Positions 6,271 through 9,255 of a DNA stretch of 9,255 nucleotides are shown piece by piece (position 1 is the first letter of the stretch; each line of letters starts with the position of its first letter). The notes below the pieces were generated by a model that was given only the letters and a program-made list of their open reading frames with translations, ran no database searches and was not told the DNA's origin. The position numbers were made by a program, and so were the translations under genes. Origin of the DNA: Aquirhabdus sp. (lineage in GTDB: Bacteria > Pseudomonadota > Gammaproteobacteria > Pseudomonadales > Moraxellaceae). The stretch covers positions 1-9,255 of the forward strand of contig JASLEL010000043.1 of assembly GCA_030151145.1 (NCBI GenBank), given 5' to 3'.

Positions 6271-7145
6271 TCCCGGATTTGGCTCTGTGTGCGCCGGACG
6301 TACCGGCTACTACCATCGCCACCATCGTTCAGCAACGCAGTAATAGCCAACCGTATGCCTTGGGCATTCATCGTGATGGGCTGGATCAACGTATCCAGCC
6401 TAAAACGCTTAATGAAGCTGTAGAGCTGGCCAACAAAGCTCTTGATGCTGGTTTCAGCATCGATGTCGGCGTCATGCAGATCAATAGCGACTGGTTTAGG
6501 CCGATGGGCTACAACGTTGCACAAATGTACGATCCCTGCACCAATATCATGGTCGGGATGACCATCATCAAACAGCAGATGGCAAGCCAGAATTATGCCT
6601 ATAACAGCGGCTCGGTACAGGCTTCAGATTTAATGCCCTACCTGATACACCAGGAGAGCCGTGGACACCACGTCATTAACGGGCATCTTGTTACCTCGCC
6701 GGTTGGTGCCAAAGGCATCACGCAGGTTATGCCCAAAACCGGCACCAATCCGGGCTATGGTGTCACCCCGCTGCGCGACAGCACTGAAAGCGAATATATC
6801 CGCTTTGGCCAGGACTATCTTCAGGCCATGCTGAATGAATTTGGTGGTAATGCACCACTCGCCCTGGCTGCATACAACACCGGCGCAGGCAACGTACATA
6901 ACGCCTTGCGCAAACAGCAATCTACCGGCATTAGCTGGATCAATTTCACGAAACCTGAGACTCAGGATTACGTCACCAAAATTGCTACGGCAATCACCGG
7001 CGGCACTGGTATTTCCACAGACTACCAGGTGCCACCAAACACACACAAAACACACCACAAGAGCAAAGCCTTCAGTCAATCTGGACACGCTGCGGCCCAG
7101 GCGGACTACTACTCTGAAGACAGTACCGTCTTCAAACGTGACTAA
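6267..7145 (+). CDS. Two-domain lytic transglycosylase (degenerate VirB1-like domain plus intact SLT domain)
   Basis: I take ATG 6267, which overlaps the traF stop (ATGA) and has GGAG at 6255-6258, over the upstream ATG 6249. The 292-residue product has two goose-lysozyme-like units. Residues 8-105 follow VirB1/T4SS transglycosylases (CAPDVPATTIATIV, PYALGIHRDG, FSIDVGVMQIN, YDPCTNI), but the position of the catalytic Glu is R24 (QQRSNSQPYA). Residues 122-245 form a complete SLT domain with E130 in LIHQESRGHH, then SPVGAKGITQVMP and LALAAYNTGAGNV. The tail from about 255 is His/Lys/Thr-rich and looks disordered. No Sec signal peptide is evident. Such enzymes open peptidoglycan for the transfer channel. 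Cleavage by the second domain is expected; the first may bind murein or a channel protein. Confidence 0.88.
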   Translation: MIPDLALCAPDVPATTIATIVQQRSNSQPYALGIHRDGLDQRIQPKTLNEAVELANKALDAGFSIDVGVMQINSDWFRPMGYNVAQMYDPCTNIMVGMTIIKQQMASQNYAYNSGSVQASDLMPYLIHQESRGHHVINGHLVTSPVGAKGITQVMPKTGTNPGYGVTPLRDSTESEYIRFGQDYLQAMLNEFGGNAPLALAAYNTGAGNVHNALRKQQSTGISWINFTKPETQDYVTKIATAITGGTGISTDYQVPPNTHKTHHKSKAFSQSGHAAAQADYYSEDSTVFKRD

Positions 7146-7160
7146 ATCAGGAGAGCAATC

Positions 7161-7370
7161 ATGCCCTTTGAAAAATCTGTTGAACCCATCGTATCGGCCC
7201 AACGTCACGACTTCGGCTTGCCTGGCGTGATGGTTGAGTTTGATCCGGCGGTTGCCGACCGGCTCGGTGCATTCGAGTCTGATCCGGCGGAAGTGGAGGC
7301 CGCTTGGCAGTCATGCCTGGCCGAGACTGCTAATGAAAACCAGACTCAGGAGCCGCATCATGAAGGATGA
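7161..7370 (+). CDS. Small protein of unknown function in the tra operon
   Basis: A 69-residue frame starts at ATG 7161 behind an excellent ribosome site (AGGAG 7149-7153, spacing 7), 15 bases after the transglycosylase stop. It overlaps the next gene by 11 bases. The protein is acidic, with a central segment VMVEFDPAVADRLGAFESD followed by an AEVEAAWQSCL helix and a polar tail. There is no membrane segment or signal peptide, and I do not recognise a family. Ribosome site, tight spacing and overlap make it a likely real gene. It occupies the interval where RP4 carries traE and traD, but is too short for the topoisomerase TraE, and I see no basis to equate it with TraD. Confidence 0.7.
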   Translation: MPFEKSVEPIVSAQRHDFGLPGVMVEFDPAVADRLGAFESDPAEVEAAWQSCLAETANENQTQEPHHEG

Positions 7371-9255
7371 ACACATCAAGAAAATTGCTGATCGTCTGAT
7401 CGAGCAATTAAAAACGAACACGGCGCCGTGGCAGAAGCCCTGGGCACCCGGTGAGAATCTGACTTTGCCGGTCAGCATGGCCACCGGCAAGCCATATCGC
7501 GGCATTAACGCCCTGATCCTGGAGTCTGCGGCCATTTCACGCGGTTACAACGATCCGCGCTGGATAACCTATAAGAACGCCACTGAGATGGGTGGCCAAG
7601 TCCGGAAGGGCGAAAAAGGTGAGCAGATCGTCTATTGGGAGTTTTACAAAAAGGAACTCATCAAAGACGATCAGGGTAAGCCCAAGCTCGATGAGAAGGG
7701 CGAAAAAACCTACCGCCTGGTGGAGTTGGAAAGGCCGCGAGCATTCGCGGCCTACGTCTTTAATGCAGCCCAGATCGATGGCATCCCGCCGCTGGAACAA
7801 GCCCAGCAAATGGAAGAGTGGGAGAAGCACGACAAGGCAGAGGCAATCCTGAAGGAGTCGGGTGCCCAGATCGATCATATCGGGGGCAACCGGGCGTTTT
7901 ACCGGATGTCTGACGATAAAATCCGACTGCCTATGCGGGCGCAGTTTGAATCGGCTGACGCCTACTACGCCACGGCACTGCATGAGCTTGGCCACTGGAC
8001 TGGCCATCCAGACCGGCTGAACCGGAAACTGGGGAATGTCTTTGGCAGTGAGGATTACGCCAAAGAAGAACTCCGGGCCGAGATCGCCTCGATGATCATT
8101 GGTCAGGAGTTGCAGATTGGCCATGACCCAGAACAGCATGTGGCATACGTCCAAAGCTGGATTAAGGTACTCGAAGATGATCCGGAAGAGATTTTACGGG
8201 CGACCCGCGATGCGGAAAAAATCCGTAAGTATGTCATGGCGCCGCTGACACTGAAGCAAGAGCAAGACCAGCTCCAGCAGCTCTTTGAGACGCACCGGCG
8301 CGAGCAGTCGCAGGACTATACCCAGCAGCTCGAAAACACGCCTGAAAACCTCGACAGCATCCACCAGGACGCCCAAGCCTTGGCTGATCAAATCAGACGG
8401 CCAATGGATATTCTGCTGAACCCAATGGGGCAGATTGCTTACAGCGCATCAAGCGATGGCACGAAAGTAGGGCAGTTTATCAAAGATCGCCATGATCGCG
8501 TGTTCCAAGTATTGGACGTGGTGCAACCTGCAAAGCTGACGCAGGATCAGGTGGCCGATATGATGAGCACTGAAGCTCTGGAGAGCTGGCACAGTGCTAT
8601 CGAGATGGCCGAGCAGCATGATCTGGTAGCCGAGCTGTCACACGTCGGGGGTCAACGTCATGCGTTTGCCATTAAGTACGCTGATCAGGCTGGCCGGGAT
8701 ACCGGCATCCGGTCGTTGATCGATGTCAACGGCGGTGCCGCACTCCAGGTGCAAGACATGATTGTATCGCCGGTGAACGACGATGAGACCCCGACCGATG
8801 ATCAGCAATTTTCTGAGAGCTGGGCAGATCACGTGAAGCAGCTCGATGCGGTACTGAAATCTCGCGCCCGGCAGCAGCTTGAGTCGGTACCGGCGGAAGC
8901 CAGCCTTCCGGATCAGGATCAACCTCTTCCTGATCGCTTCCGACTGATTGGCCAGAACGCAGCAAACCCACTCAAATACACTGCCGTAACAGAAAATATC
9001 GGCACGAAAGTCGCCGCCTTGCGGCATAACGCAAAACAGTATGCAGACCTCACCGGGAAATCGGTCGTGCTGGCGGTAGACCCTTACGACAAGGTGTCCT
9101 ATACCGACAAAGCAGAGCCGGTGGGCAGCTATTTTGAAGATCAGCAGGGACGTGTGTTCCAAGTCCTGGATGAGCTGGCACCGGCGGCAAACCTGGCGCC
9201 GGTCGAGCAGCCAGACAACGGGCTGAAATTTCAGCTTGTAGACAATGGTCAAGTG
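7360..9255 (+). CDS. ArdC-type antirestriction / zincin polyvalent protein at the traC position (3' end beyond window)
   Basis: From ATG 7360 (AGGAG 7348-7352, spacing 7) the frame stays open for 632 codons to the right edge. Residues 1-125 form an ArdC N-terminal domain, thought to bind ssDNA (IADRLIEQLKTNTAPWQKPW, GKPYRGINALIL, WITYKNATEMGGQVRKGEKG). Residues about 150-290 form a zincin metallopeptidase-like domain with H208-ELG-H212 and EELRAE (236-241), the likely third zinc ligand. A Gln-rich coiled-coil stretch covers about 296-345. The rest, to 632, carries no motif I can name except a repeated RVFQVLD unit. ArdC of plasmid pSa resembles the N-terminal part of RP4 TraC primase, and this gene sits where traC would be. 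A Toprim primase domain, if present, must lie past the edge. Confidence 0.88.
   Translation, partial: MKDEHIKKIADRLIEQLKTNTAPWQKPWAPGENLTLPVSMATGKPYRGINALILESAAISRGYNDPRWITYKNATEMGGQVRKGEKGEQIVYWEFYKKELIKDDQGKPKLDEKGEKTYRLVELERPRAFAAYVFNAAQIDGIPPLEQAQQMEEWEKHDKAEAILKESGAQIDHIGGNRAFYRMSDDKIRLPMRAQFESADAYYATALHELGHWTGHPDRLNRKLGNVFGSEDYAKEELRAEIASMIIGQELQIGHDPEQHVAYVQSWIKVLEDDPEEILRATRDAEKIRKYVMAPLTLKQEQDQLQQLFETHRREQSQDYTQQLENTPENLDSIHQDAQALADQIRRPMDILLNPMGQIAYSASSDGTKVGQFIKDRHDRVFQVLDVVQPAKLTQDQVADMMSTEALESWHSAIEMAEQHDLVAELSHVGGQRHAFAIKYADQAGRDTGIRSLIDVNGGAALQVQDMIVSPVNDDETPTDDQQFSESWADHVKQLDAVLKSRARQQLESVPAEASLPDQDQPLPDRFRLIGQNAANPLKYTAVTENIGTKVAALRHNAKQYADLTGKSVVLAVDPYDKVSYTDKAEPVGSYFEDQQGRVFQVLDELAPAANLAPVEQPDNGLKFQLVDNGQV
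8467..9177 (+). repeat. Repeated protein motif RVFQVLD inside the ArdC-type gene
   Basis: Residues 380-386 (8497-8517) and 598-604 (9151-9171) both read RVFQVLD. Each follows a VG-x-(F/Y)-x-x-D-like lead-in (VGQFIKDRHD and VGSYFEDQQG) and is followed by Pro/Ala-rich sequence. The DNA copies differ at third positions, so the similarity is kept at protein level. This suggests two copies of a small domain about 218 residues apart. Confidence 0.6.

Noticed and set aside
6630..7208. 192-codon minus-strand open frame
   Set aside because: It is antisense to the SLT domain and the small downstream gene, which have clear motifs and ribosome sites.
7537..8154. Minus-strand open frames opposite the ArdC-type gene (also 8194-8391, 8638-9252)
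   Set aside because: The plus strand carries ArdC and HELGH motifs throughout; the reverse frames have no domain pattern.
1..9255. CRISPR array, tRNA/rRNA gene, insertion sequence or att site
   Set aside because: No regularly spaced repeats, cloverleaf-like sequence, transposase motif or terminal inverted repeats were seen.

Overview
This window is the DNA-processing (Tra1-type) half of an IncP-like conjugation system from a proteobacterial plasmid or integrative element. The layout follows the RP4/R751 order: traK diverges from an oriT, then traJ, traI with traH nested inside it, traG and traF run rightwards, ending in an ArdC-containing protein at the traC position. No plasmid replication, integration or housekeeping gene is visible, so plasmid and ICE cannot be told apart. 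Codon use and moderately high G+C fit a gamma- or betaproteobacterial host; I cannot name a species.

Region by region. 1-356 (minus strand): traK-like oriT-binding protein, cut by the left edge. 357-732: no gene. This stretch holds an AT-rich block with A/T tracts beside traK, a small hairpin, candidate promoters, and an oriT core whose nic can be placed between 585 and 584 on the minus strand (CATCTTG|C), beside an 11-bp perfect inverted repeat in the TraJ-site position. 733-5632: traJ, traI, an HNH endonuclease gene and traG, joined by ATGA overlaps or direct abutment. 5629-7145: traF (pilin-maturing S26 peptidase) and a two-domain lytic transglycosylase. 7161-7370: an unknown 69-residue protein. 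7360-9255: an ArdC-type zincin protein still open at the right edge.

How they work together (inference from RP4). TraJ binds the inverted repeat and recruits TraI, which nicks at nic and stays bound to the 5' end. TraK shapes the neighbouring DNA and TraH stabilises the complex. TraG carries the relaxosome to the transfer channel. TraF matures the pilin and the transglycosylase locally opens peptidoglycan. The ArdC-type protein probably protects or accompanies entering single-stranded DNA.

Departures from the RP4 plan are an HNH nuclease between traI and traG, a transglycosylase whose first domain appears to have lost its catalytic glutamate in front of an intact second domain, absence of an RP4-type topoisomerase (traE), and a 7-bp copy of the nic sequence in inverted orientation across the oriT. 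The nested traH is a strong case of overprinting.
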